Source of the DNA: Luteipulveratus mongoliensis
GTDB taxonomy: Bacteria > Actinomycetota > Actinomycetes > Actinomycetales > Dermatophilaceae
Assembly (NCBI RefSeq): GCF_001190945.1
Contig: NZ_CP011112.1
Coordinates: 1,612,001 to 1,676,000, forward strand
Direction: 5' to 3'
DNA length: 64,000 nucleotides
The notes under the pieces were generated by a model. It had not been told where the DNA came from. It saw nothing but the letters and a program-made list of their open reading frames with translations, and searched no databases. Every line of letters starts with the position of its first letter. Within the stretch, counting starts at the first letter, position 1. A program made the translations under genes and the position numbers. This document shows, in pieces, positions 39,531 through 50,679 of this stretch.

Positions 39531-40880
39531 GTGCATGGGTTCACCGATGAGACCAAGGCGTTGGGCGAGGACATCCTCCGCTACGCCGCCGAACGACTCG
39601 CGCTCGACCCGGTGCCTCTCGACAGCTCGGCGACCAAGGCCGATCTCGACGCGGTGGCCGGCGGAGCGATCACGGCCAAGGGCCGCGGCGGGCGACCCGC
39701 GCTCCAGCTGTTCGAGGAGCATCTCGCGCTCGCCTGCCTGTCGACCGACCACCCGCGCTACCTATCGTTCATCCCGTGCGCGCCGACCCGTGAGGCCGCG
39801 ATGTTCGACCTCGTGGTCGGCGCCTCGTCGATCTATGCCGGCTCGTGGCTCGAGGGCGCCGGCGCGGTGTACGCCGAGAACCAGGCGTTGCGCTGGATCG
39901 CCGACCTGGTCGGCCTCCCGGACGAGGCCGGCGGCTCCTTCGTGCAGGGCGGCACGATCGGCAACCTGTCCGCCCTCGTCACGGCTCGTGCCGCCGCGCG
40001 GGAGCACGCGGCCGAGGGCGTACGCCCCTATCGCATCGCAGCGACCGTCGGCTCGCACTCCTCGATCGCGACCGCCTGCCGGGTGATGGATGCCGAGCAG
40101 GTGCCGGTGCCGATGAACGACCGCATGCAGATGACTGGCGCCAACCTGCGAAAGGTGTTGGAGGACAACGGTCCCGAGACATTCTTCGCCGTCGTCGCGA
40201 CAGCTGGCAGCACCAACTTCGGCGTCATCGATGACCTCGACTCGATCGCTGATGTGTGCGAGGAGTTCGGCATCTGGTTCCACGTCGACGGTGCGTACGG
40301 CGGTGCCGGGCTGGCCGCGCCGTCGGTCCGCGACAAGTACACCGGTGTCGAGCGGTGCGACTCCTTCATCGTCGACCCGCACAAGTGGCTGTTCGCGCCG
40401 TTCGACTGCTGCGCGTTGCTCTATCGCGAGCCGGCTCTAGCACGCGTCGCGCACACCCAGCACGCGTCGTACCTCGACGTCCTCAACGACGCACCCGACT
40501 GGAACCCGACGGACTACTCCGTCGGGCTGACCCGGCGCGCGCGAGGGCTGCCGTTCTGGTTCTCGCTGGTGGCCAACGGCACCGACGCCTACACGACCGC
40601 GATCGAGCAGACGCTCGAGATCACGCGGTTCGCCGAGGCCGAGGTTGGCCGACGGGACTACCTCGAGGTCGTGCGCGATGCCGATCTCTCGGTGCTGGTC
40701 TTCCGCCGGCTCGACTGGTCGACTCAGGACTACCACGCGTGGTCCGACGGTCTGCTGGAGCGGCAGGAGGGCTTCGTCGTGCCGACCTCGCACGAGGGCG
40801 AGACGCTGGCCCGCTTCGCGATCGTCAACCCCCGGACGACGCGCGAGGACATCACCGCCATCCTCGACTCCATGGCCTGA
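39531..40880 (+). CDS. PLP-dependent group II decarboxylase
   Basis: A 449-residue protein (GTG start, MHGFTDETKALGED). PLP-binding DPHKWLFAP, GGTIGNLSALVTAR, STNFGVIDDLDSI and FHVDGAYGG mark it as an aromatic-amino-acid/glutamate/histidine decarboxylase relative. The exact amino-acid substrate cannot be read; the motif ASYLD is typical of aromatic-type members. Possible role in biogenic amine or polyamine formation. Confidence 0.88.
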   Translation: MHGFTDETKALGEDILRYAAERLALDPVPLDSSATKADLDAVAGGAITAKGRGGRPALQLFEEHLALACLSTDHPRYLSFIPCAPTREAAMFDLVVGASSIYAGSWLEGAGAVYAENQALRWIADLVGLPDEAGGSFVQGGTIGNLSALVTARAAAREHAAEGVRPYRIAATVGSHSSIATACRVMDAEQVPVPMNDRMQMTGANLRKVLEDNGPETFFAVVATAGSTNFGVIDDLDSIADVCEEFGIWFHVDGAYGGAGLAAPSVRDKYTGVERCDSFIVDPHKWLFAPFDCCALLYREPALARVAHTQHASYLDVLNDAPDWNPTDYSVGLTRRARGLPFWFSLVANGTDAYTTAIEQTLEITRFAEAEVGRRDYLEVVRDADLSVLVFRRLDWSTQDYHAWSDGLLERQEGFVVPTSHEGETLARFAIVNPRTTREDITAILDSMA

Positions 40881-40936
40881 CGCGACTCGCTGGTCCTTCG
40901 GGCCCCCAGGTCCGGCCCGCACTGGGAGCCACCGAC

Positions 40937-40977
40937 CGCGTCGGGCTCAGCCCGCGTCGGGCTCAGCCCGCGTCAGG
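40937..40977. repeat. 16-bp tandem repeat, 2.5 copies
   Basis: CGCGTCGGGCTCAGCC repeated with a 16-bp period. It covers the 3' end and stop codon of the leftward YCII gene and extends into the gap after the decarboxylase. Confidence 0.6.
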
Positions 40978-41322
40978 GTGCGACCCGAACTCGCGTACCT
41001 CCTGCGGCCAGCCGCACGCCACGGCGAGCTTGCCGGCCCACACCTTGGCGGCGTCCAGGTCCGGCACCTCTACGACCGCGAGCCCGCCCAGGTGCTCCTT
41101 GGACTCCGCGAACGGACCGTCCGTGAAGAGCACCGTGCCGCTGGTGGCGTCCGCTGTGACGGCCTCGTCGACGTCCTCGACCAGTCCACCGGCGAAGACG
41201 TACACGCCCGCCGACCTCATCTCGTCGACGACGGCCTTGGCCAGCGGTGCGCGTCCTCGGAACCACTCCTCGTCGTGGTCGCCCACCCACTGCTGGTTGA
41301 AGTAGATGAGGTATTCCGTCAT
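40963..41322 (-). CDS. YCII/DGPF-domain protein
   Basis: A 119-residue protein starting MTEYLIYFNQQWVGD. Characteristic DGPFAESKEHLGG and ferredoxin-like pattern; the family acts with ECF sigma factors or as small isomerase-like proteins of unknown function. No sigma factor is adjacent. The last codons and stop come from a 16-bp tandem repeat. Confidence 0.88.
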   Translation of the reverse strand: MTEYLIYFNQQWVGDHDEEWFRGRAPLAKAVVDEMRSAGVYVFAGGLVEDVDEAVTADATSGTVLFTDGPFAESKEHLGGLAVVEVPDLDAAKVWAGKLAVACGWPQEVREFGSHPDAG

Positions 41323-41430
41323 ATCTGCTCCTCGTTCAGGGCGCGGCCGAGTGCCCGCCTCTACCTGGTCTACGAACGGCGCACGCCGGATGCGACACGC
41401 TTCCGGCAGAAGACTCCACGGCTGCCACAA

Positions 41431-42318
41431 TCAGGACAGCGTCGTGGCTCCGAACCACGGTTTGGTCGCCTTGGACCAGGTGCCGTCGTGGCGGGCTGTG
41501 GTCAGCCACTGGTTGACGTACTCCTGAAACACCGTGTCGCCCCGTGGCACGAGATAGGCCTTCTGGCTGAAGTTGAACGGCTTCTCCGGGTGCACTGCGC
41601 ACAGCTGCGGGTGGGTGTGCGCGACCCAGACGGTCTCCGACGCATCAGTCGTCATCACGTCAGCCTTGCCCGCGATGATCTGGTCGAAGATCGTGTTGTT
41701 GTCCTTCCACGTCGTCACCGTCCCCCGCGGATAGTTCGCCCGCGCGAACTTCTCGTTGGTGCCGCCCTCGGGCGTGATCGACCGGACGCCTGGAGCGTTG
41801 ATCTCAGCGACCGTGTCATAGCGAGCGACGTTCTTGCACAACGTGATCGGCGTCTTGCCCTCGGTGAGGACCGGCTCGCTGAAGAACGCTTGCTGGGCTC
41901 GCTCGGTCGAGATCGAGACGCCGCCCATCCCGATGTCGCACTTCGTGGTGAAGTCGGGCATCAGCGTCTTCCACGTCGTCGGCACCCACTGGATCCGAGC
42001 GTCGAGTGAGGTCGCGAGGCTCTTGGCCATGTCGACGTCAATGCCTTGGTACTGCTTGGTTTTCGGGTCCAGATAGGTGAACGGCCGGTAGTCGCCTGTC
42101 GTGCAGACCGTCATCACCTTGCGTTGCCGGATGACATCCAACCGGGACGCCGGCGCGCTCGCCGAGGATGCCGTACGACTGGGCTGGCTCCTGCTGGAAG
42201 CGGCGCCCTCCGTGGCGGATCCGTCCGAGTCAGAGCTGCACCCGGCAAGCGCTACCGCTGAGAACGCGAGGCCGGCGATGCCGAGTCGCACCGAACGTCC
42301 GTTGATGGTGTGGCTCAT
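41431..42318 (-). CDS. Periplasmic-binding-protein-like lipoprotein (family 3 / cyclohexadienyl dehydratase-like)
   Basis: A 295-residue protein. Signal and lipobox VALAGC at the N-terminus, then a Ser-rich linker. The mature part (VCTTGDYRPFTYLDPKT, YQGIDVDMAKSLATSLDA, FTTKCDIGMGGVSIST) resembles PheC-type enzymes and polar amino-acid binding proteins. No transporter genes are adjacent, which favours either an orphan binding protein or an exported dehydratase. Confidence 0.78.
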   Translation of the reverse strand: MSHTINGRSVRLGIAGLAFSAVALAGCSSDSDGSATEGAASSRSQPSRTASSASAPASRLDVIRQRKVMTVCTTGDYRPFTYLDPKTKQYQGIDVDMAKSLATSLDARIQWVPTTWKTLMPDFTTKCDIGMGGVSISTERAQQAFFSEPVLTEGKTPITLCKNVARYDTVAEINAPGVRSITPEGGTNEKFARANYPRGTVTTWKDNNTIFDQIIAGKADVMTTDASETVWVAHTHPQLCAVHPEKPFNFSQKAYLVPRGDTVFQEYVNQWLTTARHDGTWSKATKPWFGATTLS

Positions 42319-42422
42319 AGTGTCCCTCTCGCAGTGATCGGCCCTGTCGAGTCACCGTGTCACCGGGAGGACGGGAGCGGTGGATTCCGCACGCACCGTT
42401 CGCCGTTCGGACGACGCGCCAG

Positions 42423-43091
42423 TCAGGCAGGCACCGCGGCCTTCTCCGGCAGGGTGAACAGCCCGACCAGACGGCGTACGGCCGCTCGGTTGCCGTCGAT
42501 CGTCACCTGACCGCCACGCTCCGCGTCAGTCAGCGGCAGGCCGCCGTAGAGCATCCCGGCCAACGTCATCGGGTCCGTGGTGAGGGTCGCCGACGGTGAG
42601 TCCGGGTCGCCTCGCTGGATGTCCAGCTCCTGGTCGGAGATCCAGATGGCGAAGTGGTCCTGGTCGAGCACGAGGCCGTACGACGCGTCGACCCCGCCGC
42701 TCGCACCTGCGTCGAAGTTGGTGCGTAGCGACAGCACGGCCGAGCTCACGCTCAGGTGCAGATCGGGTCGGTGCTGCGGCGAACGCGCGCCCCACCGGCC
42801 GATCGCCTTGATGATCGGCTCGAGCTCGTAGCCCCACTCGGTCAGCTCGTAGACCTTGGACGCGGCCGGCGGCGCGAGCTGGGTGCGCATGAGGATGCCC
42901 GACTCGGCGAGCTCGCTCAGCCGGTCGGTGAGGACGTTGCGGCTGATGCCGGGCAGGGCGTCCTTGAGGTCGGTGAAGCGCTGCGGTCCGAGCATCAGCT
43001 CGCGAACCACCAGAAGGGACCAGCGCTCACCGACCAGGTCGAGCGCGTGCGCCATACCGCAGCTGTCGTCGTACGAACGGTGCGTAGCCAT
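42423..43091 (-). CDS. HxlR-family regulator with SCP2-like C-terminus
   Basis: A 222-residue protein. N-terminal HxlR winged helix (CGMAHALDLVGERWSLLVVR, FTDLKDALPGISRNVLTDRL, YELTEWGYELEPI). The C-terminal 100 residues (LTTDPMTLAGMLYGGLPL, GQVTIDGNRAAVRRL) resemble a sterol-carrier-like ligand domain. Divergent from the efflux pump gene, which it probably represses. Confidence 0.85.
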   Translation of the reverse strand: MATHRSYDDSCGMAHALDLVGERWSLLVVRELMLGPQRFTDLKDALPGISRNVLTDRLSELAESGILMRTQLAPPAASKVYELTEWGYELEPIIKAIGRWGARSPQHRPDLHLSVSSAVLSLRTNFDAGASGGVDASYGLVLDQDHFAIWISDQELDIQRGDPDSPSATLTTDPMTLAGMLYGGLPLTDAERGGQVTIDGNRAAVRRLVGLFTLPEKAAVPA

Positions 43092-43114
43092 GCCAACGAG
43101 AGTAGCACTGGAGT

Positions 43115-43136
43115 AACTAAAAATGACTAAGTAGTT
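43115..43136. promoter_or_regulatory. HxlR operator candidate
   Basis: An AT-rich palindromic stretch in the HxlR/efflux intergenic region: AACTA ... TAGTT arms, with an inner ACTA-AG-TAGT. AT-rich symmetric sites near a divergent target are typical for this family. Confidence 0.5.
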
Positions 43137-43290
43137 GTTTTTTAGGACTCAAGCCCGCTAGCGTCAGCAACACCCGCCGAGATTGTTCGTCGTGGTCTGT
43201 CGCATCCGGGACAGCCCGTTCGTGGAGGTGGTGAGGGCACGCAGAGCCCGTTCCGATCTGGGCATGACGAGAGACAACGGAGAAGGCGAC

Positions 43291-44968
43291 ATGAGCATCA
43301 CGACCAAGACCGCCCCGGCGGCCGCCACCACACGGGAGTGGGTGGGGCTCGCGGTGCTGGCACTGCCCACCTTGCTGCTGTCAATCGACATGAGCGTGCT
43401 CTACCTCGCGCTCCCGAGCCTGGCCGAGAGCCTTCGGCCCAGCAGCACTCAGCAGCTGTGGATCATGGACGCATACGGCTTCATGGTCGCCGGCTTCCTC
43501 GTCACCATGGGCACGCTGGGCGACCGCGTCGGCCGCCGCAAGCTGCTCCTGATCGGCTCGGCCGGCTTCGCCGCCGCGTCGGTGCTGGCGGCGTACAGCA
43601 CCTCCAGCGAGATGCTCATCGTGGCCCGCGCGCTGATGGGCGTCACCGGCGCCACGCTGATGCCGTCGACCCTCGCCCTGATCAGCAACATGTTCCAGCG
43701 GCCCCAGCAGCGCGCGATGGCGATCGCCGTCTGGATGAGCTGCTTCATGGGCGGCATGGTCGTCGGCCCGCTGACCGCCGGTGTGATGCTGCAGCACTTC
43801 TGGTGGGGCTCGGTGTTCCTGCTCGCCGTGCCTGTCATGGTCCTGCTCTTCATCGCCGCGCCGGCTCTGCTGCCGGAGTACCGCGACCCCAACCCGGGGC
43901 ACCTCGACATCACCAGCGTGGCCCTCAGCCTGACCGCGATCCTGCCGGTCGTGTACGGCCTCAAGGAGACCGCGCGGCACGGCTTCGAGTCGGTGCCCGT
44001 CCTCGTGGCAGCCTTCGGTGTCGCGATGGGCGTGCTGTTCATCCGCCGCCAGAGCCGCCTGACCCACCCGCTGATCGACGTGCGACTGTTCAGGATTCGC
44101 CGCTTCTCCGTCTCGCTCGGCATCAACGTCGTCAGCGGCCTCGTCATGGCGGGCACGTTCCTGCTGACCACCCTGTACCTGCAGCTCGTCCTCGGGCTCA
44201 GCCCGCTCGCGTCCGGCGCCTGGATGGTCCCGGTGCAGCTGCTGATGGTGGGCGCCTCGCTGTCGGCGCCGCGCGTCGCCCAGCGCATCCGGCCGGCGTA
44301 CATCATGAGTGGTGGACTGCTCGTCAGTGCGGTCGGCTTCGTCGTGATCGGGGTGGCAACCCTGGCCACCGGGTACGGCGACAGCCCGCTCCCGCTGGTC
44401 GTCGGCTTCGCGCTCTGTGCCGTCGGGCATCGCGTTCCCGGTCGCGTTGATCATCGACCTGGTCGTCGGCTCGGCGCCGCCGGAGAAGGCCGGCTCCGCC
44501 GCATCGGTGTCCGAGACCGCCGCCGAGATGGGCATCGCGTTCGGTATCGCTTTGATGGGCAGCCTGAGCGCCGTCGTGTACCGCTCCGGCATCGCGGTGC
44601 CGAACGGTCTCAGCTCGGACCAGCAGGCCCAGGCGCGCGACTCCATCGGTGGAGCCGTGGACGTCGCCAAGCACCTGCCGTCCAGCACCTCGGCAGCGCT
44701 GATGGGCAGCGCGCGGGACGCTTTCAGCTCGGGCCTGGTGATCGCATCAGCGATCGCCGTGGTGGTCTTCGTCATCACCGCTGCAGTCGCCCTGGTCAGC
44801 CTGCGCGACGTGCCGGCGTACACCGAGCCCGCCGCGGACGAAGCCGCGAACGCAGAGGTCCAGGCGGACGACGAGGGCGACGCGAACGAGGTACGTGGGC
44901 TCGGTCACGAGTCGCTCCCGGCGCCCCACGGTGACCTGGTTGGTGCCGTATCGTCGCGGGGTGAGTGA
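43291..44968 (+). pseudogene. EmrB/QacA-type multidrug efflux transporter, frameshifted
   Basis: A 14-span MFS pump starting MSITTKTAPAAATTREW behind GGAGAAGG. Motif A-like DRVGRRKLLLIGS and the early helices are clear. The frame breaks at about 44425: the upstream frame reads VVGFALCAVG, then the same protein resumes one frame over at IAFPVALIIDLVVGSAPPEK and runs to 44968. One extra G in a GGG triplet explains it. Either a real loss of function or a sequencing error; the rest is intact. Confidence 0.85.
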
Positions 44969-45113
44969 CCTCAACGCCTCATTGGCCACAGCCGTCACAT
45001 CAGTCCCAAACGCCTCAACCATGAATGACACCGTTGTGATTTCGGCCCTATCATCGGAAGCGGACATCGATCACGACGACGTCGTTCAGGCGTCGATGGA
45101 GGACCGGACATCC

Positions 45114-45401
45114 ATGAGTGCCGCGGAGCAGGCCCAGCAGCCGCACAGCGACGAGCTGAGCCAACGCGACCAAGAGATCTTGTCGTTCGAGCGCCAGTGG
45201 TGGAAGTACCCCGGCGCCAAGGAGCAGATGATCCGCGAGCGGTTCGACATGAGCTCCACTCGCTACTACCAAGTTCTCAATTCTTTGATCGACAGCTCGT
45301 CGGCTCTGGCCCACGACCCGATGCTCGTCAAGCGGCTCCGGCGGCTGCGGGCCTCACGTCAGAAGCAGCGGTCGGCGCGCCGGCTCGGGATCGAGCTCTG
45401 A
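45114..45401 (+). CDS. DUF3263-family protein
   Basis: A 95-residue protein starting MSAAEQAQQPHSDEL; I use this ATG because a GGAGG lies upstream and the longer frame has no domain. The core (LSQRDQEILSFERQWWKYPG, MSSTRYYQVLNSLID, RRLRRLRASRQKQR) is the actinobacterial DUF3263 helix-turn-helix-like family, of unknown function. The gene is followed by a terminator-like hairpin. Confidence 0.88.
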   Translation: MSAAEQAQQPHSDELSQRDQEILSFERQWWKYPGAKEQMIRERFDMSSTRYYQVLNSLIDSSSALAHDPMLVKRLRRLRASRQKQRSARRLGIEL

Positions 45402-45415
45402 GCCCCACGATCAAG

Positions 45416-45452
45416 TAACGCCCGTCTCGGTGCAAGGCCGGGGCGGGCGTTA
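45416..45452 (+). terminator. Hairpin after DUF3263 gene
   Basis: TAACGCCCG / CGGGCGTTA perfect 9-bp stem, 15 bases after the stop codon, loop of 19 bases. No poly-U, but position fits a terminator. Confidence 0.6.
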
Positions 45453-45529
45453 CTCGTGTCCTCTGTACCTCACATTCCGCCCAGCCAAGCGGTCGGAACG
45501 ATCTGGCGGGGTCGACCCGTCGCACCCAC

Positions 45530-45913
45530 ATGGCTACCGACACAGTGAGCAGCGACGGACTGGGTGAGCGTGACCCGTCCCGTGCGGCGTTCGTTCGCCG
45601 CGTCGACCGTAACGCCCATCGCTCCGTACGAGAGCTTCTCGATGACCTTCGTGCGGAGTTCGCCCTCTGCGACACGATCGTCGCCCGGTGCACCGGTCTC
45701 GAGGCTGACAGCCTCCATCGGGCCCGTGCCACGAGCGGCCTCACCCTCGACCAACGACACGATCTCGTCGAGCTGTTCGCGCTCTGCCAGACGGTGGAGG
45801 ACCTCCTCGGCGTGAGCGTCGAGGGCTGGCTCGAGGCGCCGGCACCGATCGGCGACCTCCTCGACCGGCTCGCCCACGACTGCACACCGGTCCCGGCCGC
45901 GCTCGCCGCCTGA
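45530..45913 (+). CDS. Hypothetical protein
   Basis: A 127-residue largely helical protein (MATDTVSSDGLGER) with sequence ARATSGLTLDQRHDLVELFALC and no recognised domain. It is read with good codon usage. Isolated gene. Confidence 0.6.
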   Translation: MATDTVSSDGLGERDPSRAAFVRRVDRNAHRSVRELLDDLRAEFALCDTIVARCTGLEADSLHRARATSGLTLDQRHDLVELFALCQTVEDLLGVSVEGWLEAPAPIGDLLDRLAHDCTPVPAALAA

Positions 45914-45996
45914 TCCGTTCGTCGGTGGCGCCGACACCAAAGTCGACAGCCACCTGAACCCTCGGCCGATGCGCTCGGCGGCCCGCGGCCGGCACC

Positions 45997-46689
45997 ATGG
46001 CAGACGTGGCGACCGAGCAGCGATACCTGATCACCGTTGGCGGGCACGACTACGTCCTCAGCAAGCACGAGCAAGGGCTTAGCCAAGTCCTCGTCCTCAC
46101 CGTCGACGGTGAGGAGATGGCCCGCGCGAAGTCCTCTGACAAGCGCGTGACGCTCGGCGACGACGATCGCCCCGACCTCGGCCACCTCACGATCCGACTG
46201 ACCACCCTCGGTTCAGTGCGCCGCGCGACGCTGACCCGCGGCGACCTGGACGTCGACCTCGATCCCGAGCCCGGGTCGAAGGCTGCCCGGCTTGAGGCCA
46301 AGGCGCGCGAGCACCCGCGGTTGTACGCCGCCCGTCACGTCGTCGGTGCCGTCGCCGGCCTCCTCGTGCCCCTTCTCGGGCTGGGGCTGCTCGTCAAGCT
46401 GCTGCTGGGCTGGCTGACCGACCGGCTCCCGGATGTGAACCTGCCGTCGATCGACCTCCCATCGCTGCCGCTGCCGGACTGGGACCTGCCCGACTGGGAG
46501 CTCCCGGGCTGGGTCACGGCAGCGGTCGCGGTGGCGAAGTACGTCGTCCCGGTGGCGATCGCGATCGGCATCGCCGCGCACGAGGTGCGCCGCCGGCGTC
46601 AGCAGGACCAGCTCAAGGAGCAGCTGCGCGAAGGTGCGGTCGCCGCGGAGCCGAGCGGTCGGCGTACCGGAGGCCCGAACACAGAGTGA
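45997..46689 (+). CDS. Membrane protein with proline-rich extracellular linker
   Basis: A 230-residue protein ([16 protein letters not shown]). N-terminal soluble beta domain (about 90 residues), then a first transmembrane helix ([18 protein letters not shown]), then a proline/aspartate repeat segment ([20 protein letters not shown]), a second helix ([18 protein letters not shown]) and a basic cytoplasmic tail. Unknown function. Confidence 0.7.
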   Translation: MADVATEQRYLITVGGHDYVLSKHEQGLSQVLVLTVDGEEMARAKSSDKRVTLGDDDRPDLGHLTIRLTTLGSVRRATLTRGDLDVDLDPEPGSKAARLEAKAREHPRLYAARHVVGAVAGLLVPLLGLGLLVKLLLGWLTDRLPDVNLPSIDLPSLPLPDWDLPDWELPGWVTAAVAVAKYVVPVAIAIGIAAHEVRRRRQQDQLKEQLREGAVAAEPSGRRTGGPNTE

Positions 46690-46695
46690 CTCGCA

Positions 46696-46722
46696 TTTGC
46701 ACTCGGAGGGGTCGAGTGCTAA
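46696..46722 (+). promoter_or_regulatory. CIRCE element 1 upstream of groEL
   Basis: TTTGCACTC-N9-GAGTGCTAA: the consensus TTAGCACTC/GAGTGCTAA with one mismatch in the left arm. Binding site of the HrcA repressor, so the chaperonin is heat-induced through HrcA. Confidence 0.9.
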
Positions 46723-46730
46723 TCATGGCC

Positions 46731-46757
46731 TTAGCACTCTCCCTGTGAGAGTGACAG
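46731..46757 (+). promoter_or_regulatory. CIRCE element 2 upstream of groEL
   Basis: TTAGCACTC-N9-GAGTGACAG: perfect left arm, right arm correct for the first five bases. Placed 8 bp after element 1, giving a tandem operator that should tighten HrcA control. Confidence 0.8.
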
Positions 46758-46799
46758 ACCAGACCGTACGTCGAGGGGCTGGCCTCATAGGCGACGTGA

Positions 46800-48503
<1,704 letters not shown>

Positions 48504-48524
48504 AGCCACGAACCCGTACGCGCT

Positions 48525-48554
48525 GGGCGGCTCTCCCTTCGGGGAGGGCCGCCC
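48525..48554 (+). terminator. Strong hairpin after groEL
   Basis: GGGCGGCTCTCCC / GGGAGGGCCGCCC with a TTCG tetraloop and a single mismatch, 22 bases after the stop, followed by TTCGTC. A stable tetraloop stem: the most convincing terminator in the window. Confidence 0.85.
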
Positions 48555-48700
48555 TTCGTCGTACCCGCCGATGTCCGGTCCGACGTGCACAACCGTGGTC
48601 GCCCAGGACCCGCGAGGCGGACTTCCGCGCGAGTTCGCTGATATGTAGACACGTTACGGACGTCTCACCGAACACGTCGGCGGACCCGGGTGCATGGACG

Positions 48701-50626
48701 GTGACCTTACGTGGGTGCAGAATCGCGCTCGTGACCTCGTCCCGGCAGATTGCGCACCGTTCGCCTGCTGGAGTTCTCTTCCTCGGTGCGTTGGGCGTCG
48801 TGTTCGGCGACATCGGCACCAGTCCGCTCTATGCGATGCAGACGGTGTTCAGCATCGACCACAACAAGGTGCAGCTCACCGAGAGCGACGTCTACGGCGT
48901 GGTGTCGCTGATCTTCTGGGCCATCACGCTGATCGTCACCATCAAGTACGTCGGGCTCATCCTGCGTGCTGACAACGATGGCGAGGGCGGCATCCTCGCG
49001 CTCGCGGCTCTTGCCAGGCGGTCACTGCCGCGCGGTGACCGGCGCGTCCCACTGGTCATGGTTCTCGGCGTCATCGGCGCATCGCTGTTCTTCGGTGACA
49101 GCCTCATCACGCCGGCGATCTCGGTCCTGAGCGCCATGGAGGGTCTGGAGGTCGCGGCGCCCAGTGTCGAAGGCGTCATCCTCCCGGTGGCCGTCGTGAT
49201 CATCGTGGCGCTGTTCGTCGTGCAGCGGTTCGGCACCCAGGTGATCGGTCGCGCCTTTGGCCCGGTGATGGTCGTGTGGTTCCTGACGCTCGGCGTCCTC
49301 GGGATCCGCCCGGTCATCGACCGGCCCGGGATTCTCGCGGGCCTGTCACCGACGTACGCCCTCGCGTTCGTCCTCGATCGCCCGTTCGTCGCCTTCATCG
49401 CCATGGGAGCCGTGGTCCTGGCGATCACCGGAGCCGAGGCGTTGTACGCCGACATGGGCCACTTCGGCCGCGCGCCGATCCGCCGGGCCTGGTTCTTCAT
49501 GGTGTTCCCGTGCCTGACGCTGAACTATCTCGGCCAGGCGGCTCTGATCCTGAACGACCCGAAGACCGTCAGCAGCCCGTTCTTCGAGCTCGCGCCGGGC
49601 TGGGCGCAGCTCCCGCTCGTGGTGCTGGCGGCGGCGGCGACGGTCATCGCGTCCCAGGCGGTCATCTCCGGCGCGTACTCGGTGTCACGGCAGGCTGAGC
49701 GCCTCGGCTTCCTGCCGCGACAGACCGTCATCCACACCTCGAACGAGGGGGGCCAGATCTACGTCCCCGCCATCAACTGGATCCTGTTCGTCGGGGTCCT
49801 CCTGCTGATGTTCGCGTTCCGATCCTCCGCCAAGCTCGCGACGGCGTACGGCCTGGCGGTCACGGCGACGTTCATCCTGACGACGACCCTGTTCCTGATC
49901 TACGCCCAGGCGGCGTGGAAGTGGCCGCGTTGGCGAATCGTCCTGGTGGCCGTGCTGTTCGGGGTACCGGAGCTGACGTTCTTCAGCGCCAACCTCACCA
50001 AGGTCGTCCACGGCGGCTGGTTGCCGGCCCTCATCGCAGCGCTGGTGGCCACGGTGATGTTCACCTGGCGCCAGGGCGGTCGCATCGTCAGCGCGCGCCG
50101 AGCGGAGAAGGAGGGTCCGCTCATGCCGTTCATCGACAAGGTCAACGCCGGCGGTCTCACCAAGGTCCCGGGCACCGCGGTCTTCCTGCATCCCAACGCC
50201 GCCACGACGCCGTTGGCGCTGCGCCAGAACGTCAGCTTCAACCACGTCATCCACGAGAAGTCCTTCATCGTGACGACCGTCTCGGACAACGTGCCGCATG
50301 TTCCGCTCGAGGAGCGGGTGACCTTCGACGACCTCGGCGATGCCTCCGACTCCATCGACCACGTACGGCTCCGGTTCGGTTTCCAGGACGACCAAGACGT
50401 GCCCGCGGCGCTGCGACAGGCACAGGCGCAGGGCCTGCCGATCGACCCGGACGAGGCGTACTACTTCTTGTCGCGCATTCGCGTCGAGCCAAGCCGGACA
50501 CCGGCGATCTCGCGCTGGCGGGCGCGCATCTTCGTCGGGCTGGCCCACAACGCGGCCAACCCGGCCCAGTACTTCGGCCTGCCTGAGTCCCGCACGATCG
50601 TGATGGGTGCGCACATCGAGATCTGA
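48701..50626 (+). CDS. kup: Low-affinity potassium transporter Kup
   Basis: A 641-residue protein with about 12 membrane spans and a 180-residue cytoplasmic C-terminus. Signature GVVFGDIGTSPLYAM, DNDGEGGILALAAL, GASLFFGDSLITPAISVLSA, ALYADMGHFG. The GTG at 48701 or 48731 may be the start; both precede the first span. Takes up K+ with H+. No c-di-AMP (ydaO) riboswitch features were recognised in the 197-base leader. Confidence 0.95.
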   Translation: MTLRGCRIALVTSSRQIAHRSPAGVLFLGALGVVFGDIGTSPLYAMQTVFSIDHNKVQLTESDVYGVVSLIFWAITLIVTIKYVGLILRADNDGEGGILALAALARRSLPRGDRRVPLVMVLGVIGASLFFGDSLITPAISVLSAMEGLEVAAPSVEGVILPVAVVIIVALFVVQRFGTQVIGRAFGPVMVVWFLTLGVLGIRPVIDRPGILAGLSPTYALAFVLDRPFVAFIAMGAVVLAITGAEALYADMGHFGRAPIRRAWFFMVFPCLTLNYLGQAALILNDPKTVSSPFFELAPGWAQLPLVVLAAAATVIASQAVISGAYSVSRQAERLGFLPRQTVIHTSNEGGQIYVPAINWILFVGVLLLMFAFRSSAKLATAYGLAVTATFILTTTLFLIYAQAAWKWPRWRIVLVAVLFGVPELTFFSANLTKVVHGGWLPALIAALVATVMFTWRQGGRIVSARRAEKEGPLMPFIDKVNAGGLTKVPGTAVFLHPNAATTPLALRQNVSFNHVIHEKSFIVTTVSDNVPHVPLEERVTFDDLGDASDSIDHVRLRFGFQDDQDVPAALRQAQAQGLPIDPDEAYYFLSRIRVEPSRTPAISRWRARIFVGLAHNAANPAQYFGLPESRTIVMGAHIEI

Positions 50627-50679
50627 TTGCCGCGTTGTCGCCCTGGACCTCGGTCGGGAGGGCCCCCACATAATGAGAC

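Noticed and set aside
44410..44440. Programmed frameshift in the MFS gene
   Set aside because: No slippery heptamer or following pseudoknot is evident; a mutation or sequencing error is simpler.
48555..48700. c-di-AMP (ydaO) riboswitch upstream of kup
   Set aside because: The leader has no recognisable ydaO conserved core; I see only ordinary GC-rich sequence.
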